From: Phaeovulum molybdatiresistens
Lineage (GTDB): Bacteria; Pseudomonadota; Alphaproteobacteria; Rhodobacterales; Rhodobacteraceae
DNA: 47,191 bases
Direction: 5' to 3'
NCBI RefSeq assembly: GCF_023544865.1
Contig: NZ_JAMJFX010000024.1
Location: forward strand, 1 to 47,191
Numbering within the stretch: the stretch's first letter is position 1; every line of letters starts with the position of its first letter. Under the pieces are notes generated by a model. It did not search any database. It worked only from the letters and a program-made list of their open reading frames with translations, and was not told where the DNA came from. Below, piece by piece: positions 33,252-40,437 of this stretch. The position numbers were made by a program, and so were the translations under genes.

Positions 33252-35902
33252 AGCTGAAGGATTATCAGAAAGCCTCGCTCGCCACGCTGCGAAAATTCTT
33301 TGAAGAGGCGCGGATTACAGGCCCCAAACCGGCCTATGAGACGATTACGGCAGAACCGGAACTCGCGAAACGGCTCAAGGGCTACGCGGCAGGCTACAAG
33401 CCGATCAAGGCGCTGCCCGAGGTGCCCTATGTCTGCCTGCGACTGCCCACCGGGGGCGGCAAGACGATCCTCGCGGCGCATTCGATTACTGTGGCCAAGG
33501 ATGCCTGGGTGGAAAAGGATTTCCCGCTGGTGCTGTGGCTGGTGCCGACGAACACGATCCGCATCCAGACCGCCGAGGCGCTGAAAAATCCACGTCACCC
33601 CTATCGGCAGGTTCTGGACGCGGCATTCGAGGGCCGCGTGCGGGTGTTCGACATTGGCGATTTCACCCAGATCACGCCGCATGACCTGCGGTCGAACCTT
33701 TGCGTCGTGGTCGGCACGATCCAGACGCTGCGCGTCAGCAACACCGACGGGCGCAAGGTCTATGCCCATCACGAGATGCTGGAGGGGCATTTTTCGACGG
33801 TTTCGCCCAACACACCGGGGCTTGATCGCAATGACGATGGCCCGAATAAGGGCGATATCCGATTCAGCTTTGCCAACCTGATGCATCTGCACCGCCCGCT
33901 TGTCATCATGGATGAGGCGCACAAGGCGGGCACGAACCTCAGCCAGGATGTCTATGAGCGGATCAACCCAAGCGCCCTGATCGAGTTCACCGCCACGCCC
34001 AAGGGCTTCAACAACATCCTTCATTCTGTCACAGCGCAAGAGCTGAAGGATGAAGAGATGATCAAGATGCCCGTGGTGCTTGACGAGGCAGAGACGTGGC
34101 AGGGGGCGGTGAACTCCGCCATCCTGAAACGCGCCGAGTTGCAGGAGTATGCCGATCTGGATCGGGAGGGCTATATTCGGCCCATCGTGTTGTTTCAGGC
34201 ACAGAAGAAGGGTGAGGATGTTACTGTCGATGTGCTGAAGCAGCACCTGATCGACAATGAGAATATTGACCCGGCCAAGATCGCCGTGGCGACCGGCGCG
34301 CAGCGTGATCTGGACGGGATCGACCTGTTCAAGCCCGATTGCCCGATTGAATATGTCATCACCATCGAGGCGCTGAAGGAAGGCTGGGATTGTTCCTTCG
34401 CCTATGTGTTCTGCTCGCTGGCAAATATCCGCAGCAGCACGGACGCCGAACAGCTTCTAGGCCGCGTGCTGCGGATGCCCTATGCGAAAAAGCGCAAGGA
34501 ACCGGCGCTGAACAAGTCCTACGCTAAGCTGGTCTCAAAACATTTCTCCGAGGCCGCCGTCAGTCTGCGCGACAAGCTGGTAGATATGGGCTTCGAGGAA
34601 AGCGAGGCCGAGGCCAATATCGAGGCCGAACAGCCGGGGCTGGATGACGGGCTGTTTGGGCGGCAATCACGCCCACGCCCGACGATGACGGTCGAGCTGG
34701 ACGCCTCCGAGGAGGAGCGCCGCGACATCAACATCGTCGCACCGGGGAAGATCAAGGTCTCGGCAGGTGATGACGGCAAGACCCGGATCGAATTCACCGG
34801 CGTGCCCAAGCCCAAAGACGAAGAGCGCCTGTTCCAGATGGCTCCCGAACGTCTGCATGGCGTGCTGCGCGAGAAGCTGGCTGAGTTCAAGTCTAAGCAC
34901 GCCGACGATCTGGCCCCCGCCCATCTGGGCGAGGAATTCACCGTGCCGCGACTGATGGCGCATGTGCAGGGCGAGCTGGTCTTTGGCGATACCGATATCC
35001 TGATGGAGTATCACGACTGGTCGCTGGCCGATCATCCGGCACGGCTGACCAAGGCCGAGTTTGATATTATCGAGACGACCAACACCTTCGAGATCGACCT
35101 CGACGGCAATCGCCTGTCGATCTCGGCGGCGGATAGTTCGGAACAGCTTTCGCTGGATATCGACGTGGACGACTGGACGCCGAATGCGCTGGTGCGCTGG
35201 TTGGATGGGAAGGTCCGCGATCAATGGATCGGCCAGGCGGAGCTTCTGGCCTGGCTGAGCGATGTCGTCACCCACCTGACCCGCGACCGCGATATCCCCC
35301 TATCGCAGCTGATGCGCTGCAAGTTCATCCTGGCACGCAAGCTGAACGAGAAGATCCGGGGCTTCCGCCAGATGGAGCGCGACAAGGTTTACCAGATGAA
35401 CCTGTTCGGCCCCGAGGCGCGCGTCGAGGTGTCGTTCGATAACGGCATCCGGTTTTTCGACGAGATGTATTTCGACGTGCCCAAGTATCGGGGCATGTAT
35501 AAGTTCAAGCACCACTTCATGGGGCCGGACGAGGTGCCGACCTTCGACAGCAAGGATGGTGGCGAAGAGGTCAAATGCGCCTGGGCGCTGGATGCCCTGC
35601 CGGGCCTGAAATACTGGACCCGCAACGTCAGCAGGCACCCGAATTCTTTCTCGCTGCCGACCTCGACCGACAAATTCTATCCGGATTTCGTGGCCGTCAT
35701 GGAGGATGGTCGTCTCTTGGTGGTCGAATACAAGGGCAAGCAGTTGTCTCCGGAAGAAAGCCGCGACAGCCGCGAAAAGAAACTGATCGGTCAGCAGTGG
35801 GCCAAGGCATCCGGGGGAAAGGCCGTCTTCGTCATGGCGACGATGGAACGCGGAGACCCAAAGGAAGTGCGAGAGCAGGTGGTGGCTACGCTGTCCCCAT
35901 GA
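33248..35902 (+). CDS. res: Type III restriction enzyme, helicase/nuclease subunit (Res)
   Basis: 884 residues, a typical Res length. The SF2 helicase part has Walker A PTGGGKT (67-73), the DEAH-type box IMDEAHKAG, FTATPKGFN, and a second RecA-like domain with EALKEGWDCSFAYVF and DAEQLLGRVLRMP. The C-terminal nuclease shows a PD-(D/E)xK pattern: PDFVAVMEDGRLLVVEYKGK. All motifs are intact, so the system looks active. It requires Mod for site recognition; together they cut unmodified invading DNA after ATP-driven communication between two sites. Confidence 0.93.
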   Translation: MKLKDYQKASLATLRKFFEEARITGPKPAYETITAEPELAKRLKGYAAGYKPIKALPEVPYVCLRLPTGGGKTILAAHSITVAKDAWVEKDFPLVLWLVPTNTIRIQTAEALKNPRHPYRQVLDAAFEGRVRVFDIGDFTQITPHDLRSNLCVVVGTIQTLRVSNTDGRKVYAHHEMLEGHFSTVSPNTPGLDRNDDGPNKGDIRFSFANLMHLHRPLVIMDEAHKAGTNLSQDVYERINPSALIEFTATPKGFNNILHSVTAQELKDEEMIKMPVVLDEAETWQGAVNSAILKRAELQEYADLDREGYIRPIVLFQAQKKGEDVTVDVLKQHLIDNENIDPAKIAVATGAQRDLDGIDLFKPDCPIEYVITIEALKEGWDCSFAYVFCSLANIRSSTDAEQLLGRVLRMPYAKKRKEPALNKSYAKLVSKHFSEAAVSLRDKLVDMGFEESEAEANIEAEQPGLDDGLFGRQSRPRPTMTVELDASEEERRDINIVAPGKIKVSAGDDGKTRIEFTGVPKPKDEERLFQMAPERLHGVLREKLAEFKSKHADDLAPAHLGEEFTVPRLMAHVQGELVFGDTDILMEYHDWSLADHPARLTKAEFDIIETTNTFEIDLDGNRLSISAADSSEQLSLDIDVDDWTPNALVRWLDGKVRDQWIGQAELLAWLSDVVTHLTRDRDIPLSQLMRCKFILARKLNEKIRGFRQMERDKVYQMNLFGPEARVEVSFDNGIRFFDEMYFDVPKYRGMYKFKHHFMGPDEVPTFDSKDGGEEVKCAWALDALPGLKYWTRNVSRHPNSFSLPTSTDKFYPDFVAVMEDGRLLVVEYKGKQLSPEESRDSREKKLIGQQWAKASGGKAVFVMATMERGDPKEVREQVVATLSP

Positions 35903-35916
35903 ATTCAAGAAAAAGA

Positions 35917-35943
35917 GTTTCTGAGGGGCGGCCCCTCAGAAAC
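35917..35943. terminator. Hairpin terminator between res and the converging microprotein operon
   Basis: GTTTCTGAGGGG (35917-35928), loop CGG, CCCCTCAGAAAC (35932-35943): a 12-bp perfect stem 14 bases after the res stop and 16 bases after the stop of the converging 39-residue gene. It can serve both; it has only a short A/T flank. Confidence 0.65.
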
Positions 35944-35959
35944 CCGAAGCCATCGCGGC

Positions 35960-36079
35960 TCACTTTTTCCGGCGGATCGTTTCGACCACATGAGTCGATT
36001 TTTTCTGTTGCGCCGTTTTGACGGTCGTAAAGCGACCAGTTTTAGCACTGCGGCCAATCTTCATATTCTTCTTTGCCAT
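35960..36079 (-). CDS. Basic 39-residue microprotein
   Basis: Minus-strand frame of 40 codons starting MAKKNMKIGRSAKTGRF and ending ETIRRKK, with 13 Lys/Arg and one Glu. A GAGG ribosome site is placed before the ATG. From memory it resembles a widespread family of tiny proteins with an RSAxTGRF...TTVxE pattern that often lie on plasmids and islands; no function is known to me. Its charge suggests nucleic-acid or membrane binding, but that is inference. It is the last gene of the XRE-ImmA-microprotein series, 76 bases after the 45-residue gene. Confidence 0.72.
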   Translation of the reverse strand: MAKKNMKIGRSAKTGRFTTVKTAQQKKSTHVVETIRRKK

Positions 36080-36111
36080 GGGAAACCTCACTATTGGCAA
36101 GTTTGGGAGGA

Positions 36112-36139
36112 AGATGAGCGGCGGTGGTGCCGCTCATCT
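36112..36139. repeat. Perfect hairpin, 11-bp stem
   Basis: AGATGAGCGGC (36112-36122), loop GGTGGT, GCCGCTCATCT (36129-36139). It sits between the two microprotein genes and may be a processing or attenuation element of their transcript. Confidence 0.6.
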
Positions 36140-36148
36140 AATTCTCTT

Positions 36149-36176
36149 CCGATTCTTATTCAGGAATAAGAATCGG
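36149..36176. repeat. Perfect hairpin, 13-bp stem, at the end of the 45-residue gene
   Basis: CCGATTCTTATTC (36149-36161), two-base loop, GAATAAGAATCGG (36164-36176). The stop codon of the 45-residue gene lies inside the stem. With the hairpin at 36112 it forms a double stem-loop between the two microprotein genes; it could stabilise the upstream mRNA or partly terminate. Confidence 0.6.
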
Positions 36177-36293
36177 CCAAGCGCGCAGCCCAAACGCTTT
36201 CGCGTAGAGCCGCTCACCGGTCGTCGGACACGTCCGCCAAGGGCGGAACACGTACCGATAACCCGGCGGAGGGGGAGTATGACGTTTTGCCAT
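36156..36293 (-). CDS. 45-residue aromatic/basic microprotein
   Basis: 46-codon frame starting MAKRHTPPPPGYRYVFRPWR and ending LRAWPILIPE. It is rich in Pro, Arg and aromatic residues with one Cys (TCPTTGE). An AAGGAG site lies eight bases before the ATG. Composition is clearly protein-like and differs from shadow frames. It is downstream of the ImmA/IrrE gene on the same strand, with a 169-base gap that carries no other clear gene; a competing overlapping frame (36214-36399) is less convincing. Function unknown. Confidence 0.68.
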   Translation of the reverse strand: MAKRHTPPPPGYRYVFRPWRTCPTTGERLYAKAFGLRAWPILIPE

Positions 36294-36462
36294 CCCTCGT
36301 TCTCCTTCGGGGCGTATCTTGCCATTTGACCCGAAAAGCGCTATATCTGCCCTTGCAACGGAAGCTGATTTGCGTTTTCGGGAGGCTCTGCATCGTCAAG
36401 CCCCTGATGCACGATTCAGAATTTCACTTGGAGGCTCGGGCGCCAACCTGAGCCTTCTTGCG

Positions 36463-37002
36463 TTAACAGCCCCCACTCTTGCGGATCGAACGGAGGCGGT
36501 GGTGGGCGGCATCCCAAGAGACGCCGAACCTGTCCATAAGGTCTTGTTCCCGGTCAGTGTTGTAGATGAAGCTCTGCGGCATCAGGAACTGGGCGGCGAA
36601 CTGGTTCGCCTGAGGCTCTGCAAGGCAGTAGGGCTTAGTGCCATCTCCGCGCTTTGCTCGCGCCAGAGGCACGTTAGTGTGAAGGGCCCAGTGGCCTAAC
36701 TCATGGGCAGCGGTGAATCGTGCCCGGCCCTCTCCGGCACAGGCTTTTTCGTACACATCCTCTCGCAGCATAATGAACTTACCAGTGGGGCAGGTGTAGC
36801 CTTCGGCACGTCCCATCTCATGGTGGGAACCCACATCGAAGCGCACCATGTCGAGCTGGTAGTCGAGGACTTGCTCGATAAGCTCGACCACCGGAACTTC
36901 AGGGAAGGTGTGCAAGCCGAACTGTTGCCGGAACCGGTCGGCCCGGCTTCCGATGGCCGCCCAACTCATGGGCGGCACCTTATAATCGTCTCCGGTACTC
37001 AT
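36463..37002 (-). CDS. ImmA/IrrE-family metallo-endopeptidase
   Basis: 179 residues with the zinc motif HELGH in RFTAAHELGHWALH and a downstream Glu-containing helix (AEPQANQFAAQFLMP) that supplies the third ligand, as in ImmA/IrrE. Such peptidases cleave a partner XRE-type repressor after a stress signal. The start overlaps the stop of the XRE gene (ATGA at 36999-37002), a typical pairing. The metal-binding motif is intact, so activity is expected. Confidence 0.9.
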   Translation of the reverse strand: MSTGDDYKVPPMSWAAIGSRADRFRQQFGLHTFPEVPVVELIEQVLDYQLDMVRFDVGSHHEMGRAEGYTCPTGKFIMLREDVYEKACAGEGRARFTAAHELGHWALHTNVPLARAKRGDGTKPYCLAEPQANQFAAQFLMPQSFIYNTDREQDLMDRFGVSWDAAHHRLRSIRKSGGC

Positions 37003-37355
37003 TTCGCGTCCTTCTTGTTGAGGATTTGGAAGATGCTCTTGAGCTCGTCGTCAGACAGGCTGTCCATCCGCCGCGCCATGAGGCCGGCAGTATCTCGGGC
37101 CAACGGGCTGTCAGCCTCGATAGTGAATGCTTTCCGGGATCGGTCAGCAGCGCGACGCATGGCGTCGGCGGCTTCCCCGGCCAGCCGGTAGGCTTTAATA
37201 ACAAGATCTTCAAAGCCCGAGGGCGGGCTTTTCGTACCGCGCTCTACGGCGGAAATGAAAGCAGAGGACCGTTCAAGGCGCTGCGACATGTCAAGCAGAC
37301 GCTCGTCCTCATCAATTCGCAATTTCCGCAGCTCCTTTCCGATTTCTGTGGTCAT
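36999..37355 (-). CDS. XRE-family regulator paired with ImmA/IrrE
   Basis: 118 residues. The N-terminal HTH (GKELRKLRIDEDERLLDMSQRLERSSAFISAVERGTKSPP) is followed by a helical C-terminal half with Arg-rich and acidic stretches (RRAADRSRKAF; SLSDDELKSIFQIL). It is the likely substrate or partner of the peptidase, and a repressor of its own operon through the palindrome at 37421-37441. Confidence 0.85.
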   Translation of the reverse strand: MTTEIGKELRKLRIDEDERLLDMSQRLERSSAFISAVERGTKSPPSGFEDLVIKAYRLAGEAADAMRRAADRSRKAFTIEADSPLARDTAGLMARRMDSLSDDELKSIFQILNKKDAK

Positions 37356-37420
37356 GGTCGTGGCTCCTCACGAGTGGTTCCATGACAACATACGCGCTGC
37401 GGCTTAGGGATTCAACCACA

Positions 37421-37441
37421 AAGGTTAAAATTTTTCACCTT
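37421..37441. promoter_or_regulatory. Near-perfect 21-bp palindromic operator of the XRE-ImmA operon
   Basis: Arms AAGGT and ACCTT flank TAAAA and TTTTC around a central T; only two symmetric positions mismatch besides the centre. It is 66-86 bases upstream of the XRE start in an AT-rich promoter region. Confidence 0.6.
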
Positions 37442-37548
37442 CTGGATTTGCAGGAGAGCCTCAAAAGTTAACGCGTTACCCAAAACAGCTCTCGAATACC
37501 TGAAAGCAAACCTTCTGCGGAAAGCATTAGAGTCAAAAGATAGGCTTA

Positions 37549-37773
37549 TCAGCTGCGGTTAGAGGTAAACAATTCCGCCGCAGGCACCCCGAGCGCCTCA
37601 GCGATCCGAAGGATCGTCTTGAGGCCCGGATTCCGTTCCCCGCGCTCGATGCCGCCGATGTAGGTTCGGTCAAGTTCCACGGTCAGGGCAAACCCCTCCT
37701 GCGAATAGCCCTGCGCCTTGCGCAGCTCGCGCAGGCGCTTCCCGAAATCCTCGACTGTAAACGTGCGCTCCAT
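37549..37773 (-). CDS. Small XRE/C-protein-like regulator
   Basis: 74 residues, one HTH domain only: [60 protein letters not shown]. This shape and length match controller (C) proteins of restriction-modification systems and similar stand-alone XRE proteins. It is divergent from the secreted-protein gene and 190 bases from the XRE-ImmA operon promoter. Its target could be either neighbour; control of the type III system 1.6 kb away is possible but unsupported. Confidence 0.85.
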   Translation of the reverse strand: MERTFTVEDFGKRLRELRKAQGYSQEGFALTVELDRTYIGGIERGERNPGLKTILRIAEALGVPAAELFTSNRS

Positions 37774-37848
37774 ACCGCTGTAGCGCAAAAAAGGTGTTTA
37801 ATCGTCCACGGACTAATCGTATCACTTTGAGCAACAGAGGAGATTTCG

Positions 37849-38694
37849 ATGAGTTTCGTACGATTTGCCCGCCAGTTGTTAATAGCATCGCTGATTTCCA
37901 GCGCAGCAGCTGCCGCCCACGCCCAGGACCGTTTGGCCGAAACGCTGACGCCGGAGCCGCGCCCTTACCCCTACGCGATCCTCGACATTCAGCCGGGAGC
38001 AGAGGCGATGGACGCGGCCAGCATGTTCGGAGAGCGGATGATGCTGATCCTCGTGCCCGAGCAGGTCGCGTTGCGGGTCGAGAATGGCGAGGGGCGCGCA
38101 TTTGCGTTGACCTTCGACCAAAAACTGGTGACGCAGGGCGTGGGGCTGCACACCCGAATGGGCCGCGATCCCTATGCCGAGATCAACGCCACGCTGGCGA
38201 CTGACGTCATGGGCAGGCGAGTGCTGCAAATCCGGCGCACGATCCGCGAGCCGAACGAGAACCTGCCCGAACCTGCCGCGCTGATTGCGCAGCTGGAAGA
38301 GCGCTATGGTCCGCCTTCGAAGCGGGACGGAAGCAGCGCAACGTGGGCTTGGGGTGAGGATGGCTTTATTCCTGATCTCGACGGCCAGCCGCTGTATGAG
38401 ATCACCACCGTCAGCCAGTTTGGGTTGCGCAAGACGATCCAGTATCGACCCTGCTCAACGGGCTTCAGTGCCGATGCCGAATACCGTTTTCGCCAACACC
38501 GTGAAACGCCGATCATGCCGGGTTGCACGGCGCTGTTCACGGTTGGGGTTAGCGGCGGCGCACAGCTCTCAACCGTCAGCTTTTCGCTGACCGATTTCGA
38601 TCTGATCCGCCAGCATGTGGCCGAGGTGGATCGTCAAATCCTCGAAGCCTTGACCACCGACGCACCGGTCGCGCCCGCCGATATGGACCTGTGA
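37849..38694 (+). CDS. Secreted protein, unknown function
   Basis: 281 residues. A Sec signal peptide (MSFVRFARQLLIASLISSAAAAAHAQ) has a plausible AHA-Q cleavage site near residue 25. The mature domain contains no motif I recognise; two Cys lie far apart (RPCSTG, PGCTAL) and could pair. An AGAGGAG ribosome site precedes the ATG. It opens a plus-strand run of six small genes to 40243, with the next start five bases after its stop. Confidence 0.7.
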   Translation: MSFVRFARQLLIASLISSAAAAAHAQDRLAETLTPEPRPYPYAILDIQPGAEAMDAASMFGERMMLILVPEQVALRVENGEGRAFALTFDQKLVTQGVGLHTRMGRDPYAEINATLATDVMGRRVLQIRRTIREPNENLPEPAALIAQLEERYGPPSKRDGSSATWAWGEDGFIPDLDGQPLYEITTVSQFGLRKTIQYRPCSTGFSADAEYRFRQHRETPIMPGCTALFTVGVSGGAQLSTVSFSLTDFDLIRQHVAEVDRQILEALTTDAPVAPADMDL

Positions 38695-38698
38695 CGCC

Positions 38699-38995
38699 AT
38701 GACAGACACAGCACCAGAAATCCAAACCTGCCCGTTCTGCTACACCGAGCTGGACGCCCGCGCGACCGTTTGCGGGCAATGCGGGGCTGTCAAAGACCTC
38801 ACCCCCGCATGGATGAGCCGCCTGAAGTTCTATGGCCTGAGTGTCGGGCTTATTCTGGTCGGGCTGTTCCTCGCCTTCGTGGACGGCAAGGGGATCAATT
38901 GGTGGGCGGTGCCTTTCGTCGTGATCGGAGCCGCCTTTCTGGTGCTGGGCCGCAAGGTCGACCTATCTGACCAGCTTTGGCACCGTAAGGAATGA
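38699..38995 (+). CDS. Zinc-ribbon membrane protein
   Basis: 98 residues: an N-terminal zinc ribbon (CPFCYTELDARATVCGQCG, two CxxC pairs) joined to two membrane helices (FYGLSVGLILVGLFLAFVDG and WWAVPFVVIGAAFLVLG). It may sense a signal or hold a partner at the membrane; function unknown. It overlaps nothing but lies tightly between its neighbours. Confidence 0.75.
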   Translation: MTDTAPEIQTCPFCYTELDARATVCGQCGAVKDLTPAWMSRLKFYGLSVGLILVGLFLAFVDGKGINWWAVPFVVIGAAFLVLGRKVDLSDQLWHRKE

Positions 38996-39005
38996 GGAGG
39001 CCGCT

Positions 39006-39179
39006 ATGACTTGGTATGATACGCCGAAGTGCAGGGAGCAGCGGCAGGAACTGGTCGCATTGGCAAAACGCGACCGATCCGAGGCTGAAGAGGCCCGCTT
39101 TCAGGAATTGATCGACCTCGTGAAGAAATGCGATGCATACAACAAGGCAGCCGAGGATTTCGTAAACGGCGCGCCATGA
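39006..39179 (+). CDS. 57-residue helical protein
   Basis: Frame of 58 codons starting MTWYDTPKCREQRQELVALA and ending AEDFVNGAP. It is largely helical and charged, with two Cys. A strong GAGGAGG ribosome site lies before the ATG. It sits 10 bases after the zinc-ribbon gene. No family recognised. Confidence 0.65.
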   Translation: MTWYDTPKCREQRQELVALAKRDRSEAEEARFQELIDLVKKCDAYNKAAEDFVNGAP

Positions 39180-39207
39180 GCGGCAAGCCGCCGCGCAAGG
39201 ACGAGTG

Positions 39208-39774
39208 ATGGCACATTGGTACTCGGCCGACCCGCATTTCGGGCATGAGGCGATCCTTGCCCATGCCGGGCGGCCCTTCCGCAGCATCGAACATATGGAC
39301 GCGACACTGATCGAGCGGATGTGGAGCCGTGTCGGCCCCGAGGACGATCTCTGGATCGTCGGGGATTTCGCCTTTGGCCTGAAGGCAAAGGATGAAGGCT
39401 GGCTGCTCGGCCTCTTCGGCCAGCTTCCCGGCGCGCGCATACACCTGATCACCGGCAATCACGACCTCGCCCCGACACTGGCCCTGCCATGGGACAGCAT
39501 CACGCCCATGGCCGAGGTGCCGGACCCCGAAGCTGAACGCCCGGTCACGCTCTGCCATTATCCGATGATCACCTGGAACCACGCCCGTAAAGGCGCGCTG
39601 CATTTCTTCGGCCATGTTCACGGTAATTGGCGCGGTTCATCCAACGCGGTGAATGTCGGCGTCGATGTCTGGGACTATGCCCCCGTCAACGCCCGCGAAG
39701 CCTCCGCCCGCGCCCGCAGCCTGCCGCCCAACAGGCACTGGCAGGATGCTGAGCCTCGGGCGAAAGCGAGGTAA
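39208..39774 (+). CDS. Metallophosphoesterase (calcineurin-like)
   Basis: 188 residues. Metal-site motifs are ADPHFGHE (first Asp/His), VGDFAFG, TGNHDL, HYPM, and FGHVHGN, the full set of a calcineurin-like phosphoesterase. The short form with this motif spacing is common in phages and elements; substrate unknown (phosphate esters or nucleotides). A ten-codon frame, 39176-39208, overlaps the previous stop (ATGA) and shares TGATG with this ATG, which suggests coupled translation. Confidence 0.88.
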   Translation: MAHWYSADPHFGHEAILAHAGRPFRSIEHMDATLIERMWSRVGPEDDLWIVGDFAFGLKAKDEGWLLGLFGQLPGARIHLITGNHDLAPTLALPWDSITPMAEVPDPEAERPVTLCHYPMITWNHARKGALHFFGHVHGNWRGSSNAVNVGVDVWDYAPVNAREASARARSLPPNRHWQDAEPRAKAR

Positions 39775-39779
39775 TCCAA

Positions 39780-40007
39780 ATGTCCCGTTCCCACCGCAAA
39801 ACCCCGATCATTGGCGTAACAAAAGCCCCAAGCGACAAGACCTTCAAGACCAGCGAACACCGCCGGGCACGCCGCGCCCTGAACCAGATCGACCTGACCG
39901 CAGATGACGCGCCTCATGAAAAGCAATTCGGCGACCCATGGCGCGCCGACAAGGACGGCAAGCACCCTTTCGACCCGAAAGAATGCTCGGAGTTGATGCG
40001 CAAATGA
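39780..40007 (+). CDS. Small basic element protein
   Basis: 75 residues, starting MSRSHRKTPIIGVTKAPSDK, with RRARRALNQ and a C-terminal segment HPFDPKECSELMRK. I recall similar small basic proteins in alphaproteobacterial islands, without a function. Five bases separate it from the phosphoesterase stop, and its stop overlaps the next start (ATGA). Confidence 0.7.
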   Translation: MSRSHRKTPIIGVTKAPSDKTFKTSEHRRARRALNQIDLTADDAPHEKQFGDPWRADKDGKHPFDPKECSELMRK

Positions 40008-40243
40008 CCCGCAACCCTGAGCACCGCCCGACGCATCACGGCAACAACAAGCCATTCCGCATGAAATGCACGCTCTGCGGCAGCATCGCGGAGAGCTGGC
40101 ACTACGCGGCCAAAGCGCCGAAAGGGGCGACGAAGGGCATGGCGTCCTGCGCGTGCGGCAACATCACCGTCGACAGCCTGGGCTACAAAAACCTCGGGCG
40201 GGTTTTCGAGAAGCAACCAGGCACGGCAGAAGGCGTGGAGTGA
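40004..40243 (+). CDS. Small zinc-ribbon-like protein
   Basis: 79 residues. Cys pairs CTLCG and CACG (spaced about 30 residues) suggest a zinc ribbon; the rest is basic and Gly-rich (THHGNNKPFRMK). Coupled to the previous gene by ATGA at 40004-40007, it is the last of the plus-strand run; a 12-bp hairpin follows five bases after the stop. Confidence 0.7.
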   Translation: MTRNPEHRPTHHGNNKPFRMKCTLCGSIAESWHYAAKAPKGATKGMASCACGNITVDSLGYKNLGRVFEKQPGTAEGVE

Positions 40244-40247
40244 TCCG

Positions 40248-40276
40248 CTATTCTCCGCATCTGGTGCGGAGAATAG
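40248..40276. terminator. Hairpin after the small-gene run
   Basis: CTATTCTCCGCA (40248-40259), loop TCTGG, TGCGGAGAATAG (40265-40276), perfect 12-bp stem placed directly after the stop of the last gene. No T-tract, so possibly factor-assisted. Confidence 0.55.
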
Positions 40277-40437
40277 GCCGCGTAATCTCCGCAATCGCTC
40301 GATACTTGGCGTCTCGCTCATGTGGAGTTTCCGGCTCCCGTGTGGCATCCGGCCCCGCCTGACATCGCCTCCCATAAGGCAGGGGAAGGCGGGGTAGCCA
40401 ATAGCCTTGAACAAACCAGCAAGGCTGCCTCAATCCC

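Noticed and set aside
36214..36399. Alternative minus-strand frame overlapping the 45-residue microprotein
   Set aside because: It overlaps a frame with better ribosome site and composition; its own start is a TTG or ATG without a clear site.
40277..40437. Fragmentary coding or repeat sequence between the hairpin and the DUF4143 gene
   Set aside because: Contains a loose CCCCGCCT/AGGCGGGG inverted pair but no gene or recognised repeat.
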